Of a stretch of 34,966 nucleotides of DNA, positions 26,945-34,906 are shown piece after piece; position 1 is the stretch's first letter, and each line of letters begins with the position of its first letter. The DNA is from an uncultured Clostridium sp. GTDB taxonomy: Bacteria > Bacillota > Clostridia > TANB77 > CAG-508. The notes beneath the pieces are model-generated. The model was given only the letters and a program-made list of their open reading frames with translations. It did not search any database and was not told the origin of the DNA. Made by a program: the position numbers and the translations under genes. The stretch spans positions 1-34,966 of the forward strand of contig CAKNNA010000016.1 in NCBI GenBank assembly GCA_930989765.1. Direction: 5' to 3'.

Positions 26945-27877
26945 TTATTCTAATTCACTAAAACCTTTTTGGTTTTCTTGTATTATTTGTTGCTCATCTT
27001 TTTGTTGTCTATTTTGTGCTATATCTTTATTAGTTATTGATGTATTTATTGTGGCTTTTCCAATCTCTTGTTCTGAAAAAAGGTTTTTTTCTATTTTGTC
27101 AAAAGAGAAATAATCCAGCATTTCTCCTTGATGAATATTTTTATTTAATGCAATTAATTGGATTAAATCATATCTGTCTGGAACTTTAAAAAAAGTCAAA
27201 TCTTTTGGAGATATTACAGTATTTATCATTACAAAGTTATCTTCATCATTAATATTTTTTCCAAATTTTTTATATAATACTTTTCTATAGTAATCAATCT
27301 TACTTTCTCCAACTGTTACTGGAATAGAACTTTCTCTTTCTTGTCTTAAAATCCCTAAAAATAGTCTTTCTGGAGCAAAATTACAAGCATATCCAAATGA
27401 TGAAGCACCAGCTGATGTAAAATATACTTCATCATTTTTACCACTTTGTTGTTTTGTATAGTCACCCGTAATTTTTAAATTTTTTTCCAAAAAATTTACT
27501 GCTGCATATAATTCTGGATTAATATTCAAAGGACTTCCTAATCCATTATTTTTTATATTTTCAATCATACAACCATTACATGAATGAGTAAAAAAACCTT
27601 TTTGTTCAATTTCATCAAGTGTAAACAAATTAATGCCATATATTTTTCCTAATAATTCTTCAATAGAATAATTAATGTTTTGATCATTTGTTAATGAATA
27701 GTAGACAAAAATATCACCAAGATAGCAACAAAATACATCTATATCATTACAAGAGTATTCTAAAAGTTTTTCTAAAAAATGATTATCATTTAGTAATCTT
27801 TGAATTTGACTTGTCTTTAATTTATTATGTGTAAATTTACCTTCTATTTTTTTTACTAAATTTTTTAATAATCTCAC
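26945..27877 (-). CDS. Cytoplasmic protein of unknown function
   Basis: I recognise no family. With the GTG start at 27877 it has 310 residues; this start is chosen because GGAGG lies eight bases before it, inside the codons that would follow the ATG at 27892. There is no signal peptide. A cysteine pair in THSCNGCMIENIKNNGLGS is followed by EVYFTSAGASSFGYACNF. The order of a His near a helix ending in a turn with Gly-Leu, then a Tyr-Phe strand with small residues, loosely recalls ADP-ribosyltransferase folds, but no catalytic triad can be assigned and this is speculation. The C-terminal 40 residues are Gln/Glu-rich and probably disordered. It stands alone, convergent with valS. Confidence 0.7.
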   Translation of the reverse strand: MRLLKNLVKKIEGKFTHNKLKTSQIQRLLNDNHFLEKLLEYSCNDIDVFCCYLGDIFVYYSLTNDQNINYSIEELLGKIYGINLFTLDEIEQKGFFTHSCNGCMIENIKNNGLGSPLNINPELYAAVNFLEKNLKITGDYTKQQSGKNDEVYFTSAGASSFGYACNFAPERLFLGILRQERESSIPVTVGESKIDYYRKVLYKKFGKNINDEDNFVMINTVISPKDLTFFKVPDRYDLIQLIALNKNIHQGEMLDYFSFDKIEKNLFSEQEIGKATINTSITNKDIAQNRQQKDEQQIIQENQKGFSELE

Positions 27878-27979
27878 AATAAATTCCTCCATTGATCTAT
27901 CTTAAATAAATTCTTGATTATATTCTTTTGGATAGTTATTTTTTCTAATTTTAATATAAAATTACATTTTTTTAAATAG

Positions 27980-28010
27980 TGTCCAATTGGGGACTGTCCC
28001 CAATTGGACA
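27980..28010. repeat. REP-like perfect palindrome, copy 6
   Basis: Arms TGTCCAATTGGGGAC and GTCCCCAATTGGACA are exact complements around a single T. It lies between the minus-strand gene and the cohesin gene and has the same GGGGAC/GTCCCC core as copy 4. Confidence 0.85.
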
Positions 28011-28104
28011 TTTTTCCAAATTTTAACAAAAAACAAAAATAATGACAAAATAAATTTTATAAAAATTCACATAATATTAATATAAAAAATTAAAAGGAGG
28101 AAAA

Positions 28105-29197
28105 ATGTTGATGAAAAAAGTTATTGGTATGATTGGAATTTTTACTATTCTAATAACATTTATACTTACAGGTTTTACTTATGCAGATTCTCTTGATACT
28201 ATAGATGTAAAAGTAAATAAAGAGCTTGTTCGACCAGGAGAAGAAATTACAGTTAATATTGATTTTGGACAAGATTTAGGTGCATATACATTTGATATTA
28301 ATTATGACAATAATTTATTTGAATATGTAAGTTCAGAAGGAGGAACGCAGAATGATACAGGAACAAAAGTAAGAGTTGTTTTTTATGATTCTACAGGAGG
28401 AACTGCTCCAAGAACAAATATGCAAGTAATATTTAAAGCAAAAGAGGGGATAACTACATCTAATCCAACAGAGTTTACAGTAGTAGGAGAAGGATTAGCA
28501 AATGCAGATGCATCAGTTACGTTTGATGATATAACTACACCGATAATTAAAAGTGTAACAGTTGAGCCAGAATATGTAGATTATACATTTAAGTTAGAAT
28601 ATACGGGAGATATAATAAAAAATCAAGAAAAAGAAATGAAGCTAGCTTATTTTTCACCGATGGGAAAATATTATGAAAATGTAAGACTTATTGCGGAAGC
28701 TACAACACCACAAAATGCAAATGTTAAATTACTTGCTCAAGATCAAAGTAATTTAGAACATGACATAATTCAAAGTGGTTGGGGAGATGCACGGAGGAGA
28801 TAAAATAGGTGGAAAAGATGCAGGACAAACTTTAAATGTGAGGGGAATTTTTAGTGATACTGGAAATTATAAAATAACATTAAAATTAATAGATAGAGAT
28901 AATTCGGATTCTGTTATAGCAGAAGAAACATTTGAAATTGATGTTAAAGAAGAAAATGAAATAAATGTTCCAGAAGAAAATTTACCAGAGGAAAATCTAC
29001 CAGAAGAAAATAATCCTGAACAAAATCAAGAAATTGAAAATTCTCAAAATCAAATTAATGAAAACATAAATAGTGCATCAGAAATGCCAAAGGAATTACC
29101 AAAAACAGGAAATAATATATATATACCAATTGTAATAATTTTAGGAATAGTACTTGCAGTATTTATTTACTATAATTATAAAACTACTAAAAAATAA
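28105..29197 (+). CDS. LPXTG-anchored cohesin-domain surface protein, read through a CGGA +1 shift
   Basis: The zero frame stops at 28803. Skipping one base at CGGA (28792-28795) gives 363 residues ending at 29197. A signal peptide (about 1-30, ending TGFTYA-DS) is followed by a cohesin domain (about 32-150: GEEITVNIDF, GAYTFDINYD, NLFEYVSS), then a second beta-rich domain (about 155-285) across which the shift falls, a Pro/Glu/Asn-rich stalk with PEENL repeats, and a sorting signal LPKTG at 332-336 with a hydrophobic segment and the tail YKTTKK. Without the shift the protein would lack stalk and anchor and would be released. The next gene is a sortase, its likely partner, and the gene after that encodes a dockerin. 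AAGGAGG precedes the ATG at 28105; ATG 28111 is also possible. Confidence 0.9.
28792..28795 (+). other. CGGA +1 recoding site 6
   Basis: Zero frame reads GCA CGG AGG AGA TAA; plus-one reads GCA (C) GGA GGA GAT AAA. It is the only one of the seven sites not preceded by T. Confidence 0.75.
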
Positions 29198-29287
29198 TTT
29201 TGAAAAATTTAAACTTTATTTTACTAAAAAATATTTTAGACAAAAATTAAAATTAAAGTTTAAATTTTTTTACATAAGGAGAAAAAA

Positions 29288-30028
29288 ATGAATGGAAACA
29301 AAAAGAGAAAGAGTTTAGTAAATTTATTATTACTTATTTTAATTTTATTTATATTAATATGGTTATGGGCAGAAAAAAGTGAAGAAAATAGGATAACTAA
29401 AATTTCCGCTTCTGATAAAGCAAACTCTATTAATATAAAGGAACTTACTGAAGAATTTAAAGATATAGAAACAAATATTCAAAATACTAATGTAGAAAAT
29501 ACAAATACTAATGCAAATTTAAATACAAATATAGAGGAAGAAACAGAATTAAATAAAAATATAAGTGAAAACAAAACAAATAATAGATATCAAGAAAATA
29601 CTATTCAAGAAAATACTATTTTGAAAGAGTACCAAGGCTATAAGGTAGAAGCTAAACTAGAAATTCCAAAAATTAGTTTAGAAACATATATATTAAAAGA
29701 ATTTTCAAGTAACGCATTAAATGTATCAGTAACTAAATTTTGGGGAGCAGATGCAAACAGTGTTGGGAATTTATGTGTGGCAGGACATAACTTTAGAAAC
29801 ACAAATATGTTCCATGATCTAAAAAAGCTAAATATAGGAGATAAATTATATATAACAAATAATACTATGGGAAAAATAGAATATCAAATATATGAAATAG
29901 ATATAGTTTTACCAAAAAATGTAGACTGTTTAGATCAAGAAACAAATGGAACAAAACAAGTAACATTAATTACTTGTACAAATGATTCTGAAAAAAGAAT
30001 AATAGTAAAAGCAAAAGAAGCTATTTAA
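29288..30028 (+). CDS. Sortase (LPXTG transpeptidase)
   Basis: A 246-residue sortase. An N-terminal membrane segment (about 10-28) and a long Asn/Thr-rich linker (about 55-110) precede the catalytic barrel (about 115-246). The catalytic residues are H167 (VAGHNF), C230 (TLITCTN) and R237 (KRIIVKA). It should cut LPKTG between Thr and Gly and join the protein to the wall. The natural substrate is almost surely the cohesin protein encoded 90 bp upstream, which ends with LPKTG. The subclass was not settled by eye; TLITC with RIIVKA fits class D or E-like enzymes rather than class B or C. AAGGAG precedes the ATG. Confidence 0.93.
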   Translation: MNGNKKRKSLVNLLLLILILFILIWLWAEKSEENRITKISASDKANSINIKELTEEFKDIETNIQNTNVENTNTNANLNTNIEEETELNKNISENKTNNRYQENTIQENTILKEYQGYKVEAKLEIPKISLETYILKEFSSNALNVSVTKFWGADANSVGNLCVAGHNFRNTNMFHDLKKLNIGDKLYITNNTMGKIEYQIYEIDIVLPKNVDCLDQETNGTKQVTLITCTNDSEKRIIVKAKEAI

Positions 30029-30059
30029 ACAGAAAATAAGAATTAAAGAAAGGAAAAAA

Positions 30060-32321
30060 ATGAAATCTAAAAAATTAATAATTATTTTAATTGTAATTGT
30101 ACTTATTACAATAATGATATCAATATATTTAAAAAATGAAAGTATATCTAATGCAAAATCACAAGGAATAGAAAATTTTCCAAGTAGTTATAGGCCTTAT
30201 CTAGAATTGCTTGCAAAAAAGCATCCAGACTGGAAATTTACGCCACTATATACAAAGCTAGACTGGAATTATGTAATATCACAAGAAAATATATTTGGTA
30301 AAAATTTAGTTCCTTTAAACTATCAAGATTCTTGGAAAAATACAACTCCTGGTCAGTATAATGTAGAAGTAGATAGTGGGTGGGTGGACAGTTCAAAACA
30401 AGCTGTAGAATATTGTATGGATCCTAGAAATTTTTTAAATGAAGTAAGGATATTTCAATTTGAAAATTTATCATATGATGTAGATACAAATAATTTAACT
30501 GGAATAGAAAAAATACTATATGGAACAGAATTTTATAATGCCAAAGTTTCTTATTATGATAGTAATGGAAATAATATATCTATGCAAGAAAAATATTCTG
30601 ATTTAATATTAAAAGCAGGAAAAACTTCATATGTTAGTGCATATCATTTAGCATCAAGAATTAAGCAAGAAGTAGGCCCATTTTTATCACATAGTTCTAT
30701 AAGTGGAATAGTTCCTGGTTTTGAAGGTTTATATAATTTTTATAATATTGGAGCAACAAGTTCATCTCTTCCAATGGGAGCAATTAAAAATGGGTTGCAA
30801 TATGCAAAAGATGGTAAAGGAGCAAGTGAGGAGACAAAGAATAAATATCTTATACCGTGGAATACAAAAGAAAAATCAATTACAGGAGGTGGAATATTTA
30901 TAGGGTCTAGTTATATAAATAAAGGACAAAATACAATATATTTACAAAAATTTCATGTATATGATACTTCTGGAAGTGAACTTTTTTGGCATCAATATAT
31001 GACAAATGTTTTAGCACCATATAGTGAATCAAAATCTATTTATAATGCTTATCAAAATTCAGGATTATTAGAAAATAGCCTCAATTTTATCATACCTGTA
31101 TATGAGAACATGCCAGAAATCCCTGTAGAAAGTCCTAATATTAAAGAAACAGATTTTATTAAAGATAGTACTAAAGTATATTGTAATAGTAGAGGAAATG
31201 TAAATATCAGGACAGGTCCTAGTACTTCTTATGAGATATTAACTACGGTAACATATCAAGATAAGATGACTAGAATAAAAAAAGGAACAAGTCAAGGTGA
31301 TGGATGGGATAAAGTTGTTTTAGAAAATGGAATAATTGGTTATATTTTTGCATCTTATGTTTCTGAACTTTCAGAAATTAGTATAGAAAAAATAGAACTT
31401 AATATAGATAATACAACTATGCAAAAAGGAGAAAATAAAAAGTTAGAAGTAACTATATTCCCACAAGAAGCAAGTAGCCAAAAAATAATATATTCATCTA
31501 GTAATCCAGAAATTGTAGCTGTTGATACTCAAGGAAACTTGCAAGCTATAAAGTCTGGTAAAGCAACAATTACAGTTAAAGCTGAAGGAAGTGATGTAAA
31601 ATCTGAAATTGAAATAACTGTATATAGCAAGGTAGAATCTATAAATTTAAATTATAACGAAATTTATATTCAAGTAAACGATAGTTTTAAAATCGATGCA
31701 ATTATTATGCCAGAAGATGCAACAAATAAAAAAGTTATTTATAAAGTTGAAAATAATAATATTGCTTCAATAGACTCTGAGGGAAATATTTTAGCATTAA
31801 ATATAGGGAAAACTGAAATAAAAGCTATTTCAGAAGAAAATGATAGCTTAAGTGCAACTTGTATTTTAAATGTGGTAAGAAAATTAGAAGAACATGAAAT
31901 TAGTTTTGATAGTAGTGTTAATGTAAACAATTTTCAAATAACAGGTATTGACTATAATAAAAATACGGTTTTAGATATGAAAAATAATATTACAACAGAT
32001 TTAGAACTCGAATTTGTAAATTATAAAGGAGAAATTTTAAGTGATAGTGACAACTTAGGTACAGGAAGTAAAATTAAAATAAAAGAAAATGGAATTGTAT
32101 TAAGAGAATATAAAATTGTTATTTATGGGGATACAACAGGTGATGGAAAAATTAATAGTGTTGATTTACTTGTACTGCAAAGGCATATTTTAGAACTACA
32201 ACAATTAGAAGATGTATTTTTAAAAGCTGCTATTATAAATAAAACAAATAAGAAACCTACTTCTGTTGACTTATTATTAATACAAAGGCATATTTTGGGA
32301 TTGCAGTATATTGCACAATAG
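30060..32321 (+). CDS. Dockerin-bearing glucosaminidase with SH3b and Ig-like domains
   Basis: A 753-residue secreted wall hydrolase. The N-terminal hydrophobic segment (about 5-25) is followed by a catalytic region (about 35-345) of the N-acetylglucosaminidase (GH73-like) type, with YVSAYHLASRIKQEVGP giving E204 as the likely acid. Then come an SH3b domain (about 372-440, GNVNIRTGPSTSYEIL), two BIG2-type Ig-like domains (about 442-525 and 526-610), a linker and a type I dockerin (690-753). The first dockerin repeat GDTTGDGKINSVDLLVLQRH keeps calcium ligands; the second, NKTNKKPTSVDLLLIQRHIL, has lost several acidic ones. It probably docks to one of the two cohesin proteins encoded on either side. 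AAAGGAAAA precedes the ATG. Glucosaminidases cut the glycan backbone between GlcNAc and MurNAc. Confidence 0.88.
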   Translation: MKSKKLIIILIVIVLITIMISIYLKNESISNAKSQGIENFPSSYRPYLELLAKKHPDWKFTPLYTKLDWNYVISQENIFGKNLVPLNYQDSWKNTTPGQYNVEVDSGWVDSSKQAVEYCMDPRNFLNEVRIFQFENLSYDVDTNNLTGIEKILYGTEFYNAKVSYYDSNGNNISMQEKYSDLILKAGKTSYVSAYHLASRIKQEVGPFLSHSSISGIVPGFEGLYNFYNIGATSSSLPMGAIKNGLQYAKDGKGASEETKNKYLIPWNTKEKSITGGGIFIGSSYINKGQNTIYLQKFHVYDTSGSELFWHQYMTNVLAPYSESKSIYNAYQNSGLLENSLNFIIPVYENMPEIPVESPNIKETDFIKDSTKVYCNSRGNVNIRTGPSTSYEILTTVTYQDKMTRIKKGTSQGDGWDKVVLENGIIGYIFASYVSELSEISIEKIELNIDNTTMQKGENKKLEVTIFPQEASSQKIIYSSSNPEIVAVDTQGNLQAIKSGKATITVKAEGSDVKSEIEITVYSKVESINLNYNEIYIQVNDSFKIDAIIMPEDATNKKVIYKVENNNIASIDSEGNILALNIGKTEIKAISEENDSLSATCILNVVRKLEEHEISFDSSVNVNNFQITGIDYNKNTVLDMKNNITTDLELEFVNYKGEILSDSDNLGTGSKIKIKENGIVLREYKIVIYGDTTGDGKINSVDLLVLQRHILELQQLEDVFLKAAIINKTNKKPTSVDLLLIQRHILGLQYIAQ

Positions 32322-32410
32322 ATTTAGATAAATGATTTTTTATTAAACTAAAAAATATAAATGGTAGTTATAGTAAAAAAATCGACAAAAAAGAAAGGGA
32401 GGGACTTTAA

Positions 32411-33703
32411 ATGTTAGATAAAAAGAAATTATTAATTTTAATAATATTTCTAATTTTAAATATTTTTGAATTTAGCTATAGTGTAAAAGCAGAAATAGAA
32501 AGTACAATTTTTTTGGAAAGCAATAAACAGTTTTTAGAAAATGGCGAAGAAATAGAAGTAACTGTAAATATAGAAAATACTAAAATAGCTGCCTTTGACT
32601 TAAACTTACATTTTGATAGTAAAAAGTTAGAAATTGTATCAAGTCCCGAAAATTCAAATGTAGTAGATGACAGAATTATTTTCGTATGGTATGATGAAAA
32701 AGGTGGAGAAAATAGTAAACAAGAAGAATTAGCAAGTTTTAAATTTAAAGCTATTGATGAAGGAATAGCAAATTTTGCGGTTGATGGAAATTGCTATACA
32801 GAAAAAGGGGAGAATGTAAAAATAGATTTTAAAGAATTGCAAATTCAAATAGGAGAAATTTCAGAAGAAAATATAAATTTAGAATTACAAAAACAAAAAG
32901 AAGAAGTAAAACAAATAGATGAGGCTAAAAATAATGCAAAATTACAATTTTTGAGAATTGATAAAGAGGGATTAAATCCTAATTTTAGTAATGATATTTT
33001 TAATTATTATTTAACAGTAGATAATTCAGTAAATAAGATAGATATTTTAGCAGTACCAGAAAATACTAATGCAAAAGTTGAGATAACAGGGAATTATAAT
33101 TTGGTAGATGGGTTAAATGTTGTTAAAATTCAAGTCACTTCTCAAGATGAATCTATAAAAAATATATATGAAATAAATATTACAAAAACAAAAAATTTAG
33201 AAGCGGCAAATACTAATTTAGAAACACTAGCAATTGAAAACGAGTTGTTATATCCAGAATTTAATAATGATGAAACAACTTATAAAGTTGAAGTTTCAAA
33301 TGAAGTTACTAAACTTAATTTGCTTGCAATTCCAGAAAACGAAAAAGCAAGCATTAGTGTTTTAGAAAATGAAGATTTAAAAGAAGGAAATAATGATATA
33401 AAAATTTTAGTAACAGCAGAAAATGGATTTACTAAAAAAGAAATTATTATTAAAGTTTATAAAAGAAGTCAATCTGAAGAAGAGGCATACTTAACAAATC
33501 AAGCTAAAAAAGAAGAACTTTTGAAAAATGCATATACATTAGAAAAAATCTATAAAAGTGAAGAACAAGAAATTGTTCAAGAAGAAAATATAGTTAAAAA
33601 TGAAGATTATAATAAAGAAAGTTATGCAAAAAATATAGGAAAATTTGTTCTTGTTGTAATTATTTTTTTAGTAATTGTTATTATAATTCACAACTTAAAA
33701 TAA
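32411..33703 (+). CDS. Membrane-anchored cohesin protein with cadherin-like beta-sandwich domains
   Basis: A 430-residue surface protein. A signal peptide (about 1-28) is followed by a cohesin domain (about 30-145: GEEIEVTVNIEN, IAAFDLNLHFD, KLEIVSS), a charged spacer (about 150-175) and two cadherin-like beta-sandwich domains (about 177-260 and 270-352), each with the pattern LNPNFSNDIFNYYLTVDN then KVEITGNYNLVDGLN. A Glu/Lys-rich segment (about 355-400) ends in a C-terminal membrane segment (about 404-426) with a short basic tail. It has no LPXTG, so it is held by the membrane. It likely offers a second docking site for the dockerin-bearing glucosaminidase encoded just upstream. GGGAGGG precedes the ATG. 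Confidence 0.88.
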   Translation: MLDKKKLLILIIFLILNIFEFSYSVKAEIESTIFLESNKQFLENGEEIEVTVNIENTKIAAFDLNLHFDSKKLEIVSSPENSNVVDDRIIFVWYDEKGGENSKQEELASFKFKAIDEGIANFAVDGNCYTEKGENVKIDFKELQIQIGEISEENINLELQKQKEEVKQIDEAKNNAKLQFLRIDKEGLNPNFSNDIFNYYLTVDNSVNKIDILAVPENTNAKVEITGNYNLVDGLNVVKIQVTSQDESIKNIYEINITKTKNLEAANTNLETLAIENELLYPEFNNDETTYKVEVSNEVTKLNLLAIPENEKASISVLENEDLKEGNNDIKILVTAENGFTKKEIIIKVYKRSQSEEEAYLTNQAKKEELLKNAYTLEKIYKSEEQEIVQEENIVKNEDYNKESYAKNIGKFVLVVIIFLVIVIIIHNLK

Positions 33704-33799
33704 ATTGCTTGTTATAATTCACATAAAATGATTTTTAACTATGGACTTATTCTAAAATATATGTTATCATAGAAAAGATTACTAAATGTAGATAGGTAA

Positions 33800-33955
33800 G
33801 ATAGTTACCACAAGTTATTTTCAAAAGAAATTCTAAAAATATTGGAAAAATTTAAAAATGATGAAAAATATAGTGAAATAATAGAAATTTTTAAGAATAT
33901 AGTTAACTTTTGTTTTAAGGAAAAATTTATAAAAAAAATAGATTTTATAAAATAG
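33800..33955 (+). pseudogene. Open frame remnant without a start codon
   Basis: A 51-codon open stretch between the cohesin gene and popT reads like protein (for example KLFSKEILKILEKF and YSEIIEIFKNIV) and ends at TAG 33953-33955. There is no ATG, GTG or TTG start and it is preceded directly by TAA. It could be the 3' remnant of a lost gene or just chance in AT-rich DNA. Confidence 0.3.
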
Positions 33956-33973
33956 GAAAGGAAAGAAAAATTT

Positions 33974-34847
33974 ATGTTAAACTTTTTAAAAGGAATTATA
34001 GTTGGAATTGGAGGAATTGCACCTCGGACTTAGTGGAAGTGTTTTATTAGTAATTTTAGGATTATACCAAAAGACCATAACTGCTATAGGAACATTATTT
34101 AAAAATTTTAAAAAGAATATACTCTTTTTATTACCTCTTTGTTTAGGTTTTGGTGTAGGTGTAATAATATTTAGTAAAATAGTGGATTTCTTATTAGAAA
34201 ATTTTGAAATGTATACACGATTTGCATTTTTAGGATTAGTACTTGGAACTGTTCCACTTTTTTATAAAGAAGTAAAAAAAGAGGGATTTAGTAAAAAATA
34301 TTATTTTGTTATATTAATTGCAGCAATTGTAGGAATTACTTTATTCTCTTTTAATAAAGGTTTATTCCCAGTAATTGATAATCCTAATTTTTTCCAATCA
34401 GTATTATTAGGAGTAGCAGTTGCAGGTTCATCAATTGTACCAGGAGTTGATAGTGCAGTAATTTTATCTTCTTTAGGATTATATGAATTATATGTAAGTT
34501 CACTTGCTGATTTTAATTTATCTGTTTTATTGCCTGCTGGAATTGGACTAGTAATAGGAGTACTTGTAATTTCATTTTTAATCAACAAATTAATAAGTAG
34601 ATTTTACACTATGACATTTTCTATTATATTTGGTTTATTTTTATCAATAATTCCAAATGTTTTAAATGGAAGTTGTGTGCTTGGTATGAATATAGAATCT
34701 GTTATTTCAATGTTTATTCTTCTTATTAGTTTTGGAGTTTCTTACTTCTTAGGTGATATTAAGGGAAATATACAAAAAATTAAGGTATTTATTAAAAGAA
34801 TAAAAGATGTTACTTATGTTGAAAAAGTTAAGAGATTAACAGATTAG
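33974..34847 (+). CDS. popT: DUF368 / PopT polyprenyl-phosphate transporter, read through a CGGA +1 shift
   Basis: From ATG 33974 the zero frame has 17 codons, then CGG ACT TAG. Skipping one base at CGGA (34025-34028) gives a 290-residue multi-pass membrane protein ending at 34847. The family (DUF368) has been shown in other bacteria to return undecaprenyl phosphate across the membrane. Its hallmark PGxSG motif is made only by the shift: IAPGLSGSVLLVILGLY at about 15-31. The protein contains a second, similar block IVPGVDSAVILSSLGLY (from residue 154) with glycine in the same place, supporting CGGA as one glycine. AAAGGAAAG precedes the ATG. With the shift only 17 codons in, the unshifted product would be a useless 19-residue peptide. 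It matches the PAP2-kinase fusion at 10605 in using the same lipid. Confidence 0.9.
34025..34028 (+). other. CGGA +1 recoding site 7
   Basis: Zero frame reads CCT CGG ACT TAG; plus-one reads CCT (C) GGA CTT AGT GGA, making the DUF368 motif PGLSG. Confidence 0.85.
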
Positions 34848-34881
34848 AGTTATAGCAGAATATCCTAAAATACTAGAGTGA

Positions 34882-34906
34882 GACGACAATGTCTATTTAA
34901 GTTAAG
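34882..34906 (+). repeat. 25-bp dispersed repeat block, copy B
   Basis: The block is identical to 7405-7429. CCTAAAATACTAGAGTGA just before it resembles the outer end of the 344-bp palindrome, but the bases after it do not resemble that element's interior. A related but different element probably runs off the window. Confidence 0.75.

Noticed and set aside
27878..27892. ATG start at 27892 for the minus-strand gene
   Set aside because: The GGAGG that would serve as ribosome site lies inside its first codons and suits the GTG at 27877.
28775..29197. Independent small LPXTG protein starting at 28775
   Set aside because: No signal peptide or ribosome site; it is the distal part of the cohesin protein.
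1334..34847. Seven ordinary pseudogenes caused by random frameshifts
   Set aside because: Random events would differ in base, place and phase and would be followed by decay. All seven are a C before an in-frame GGA, and the distal parts are fully conserved.
1334..34847. Simple assembly or sequencing error at the seven sites
   Set aside because: It cannot be excluded without reads, but the window has hundreds of GGA codons without an extra C, sites occur on both gene strands, and the extra base always falls in codon position one of a glycine codon. I kept it as the main test, not the main explanation.
1334..34847. CGG reassigned to another amino acid without a shift
   Set aside because: Reading CGG as any single residue leaves the downstream frame wrong and ends at a stop within 14 codons in every case.
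34002..34847. PopT starting at TTG 34002
   Set aside because: The first residues MELEELHL come from the wrong frame before the CGGA site; the DUF368 N terminus is in the frame starting at 33974.
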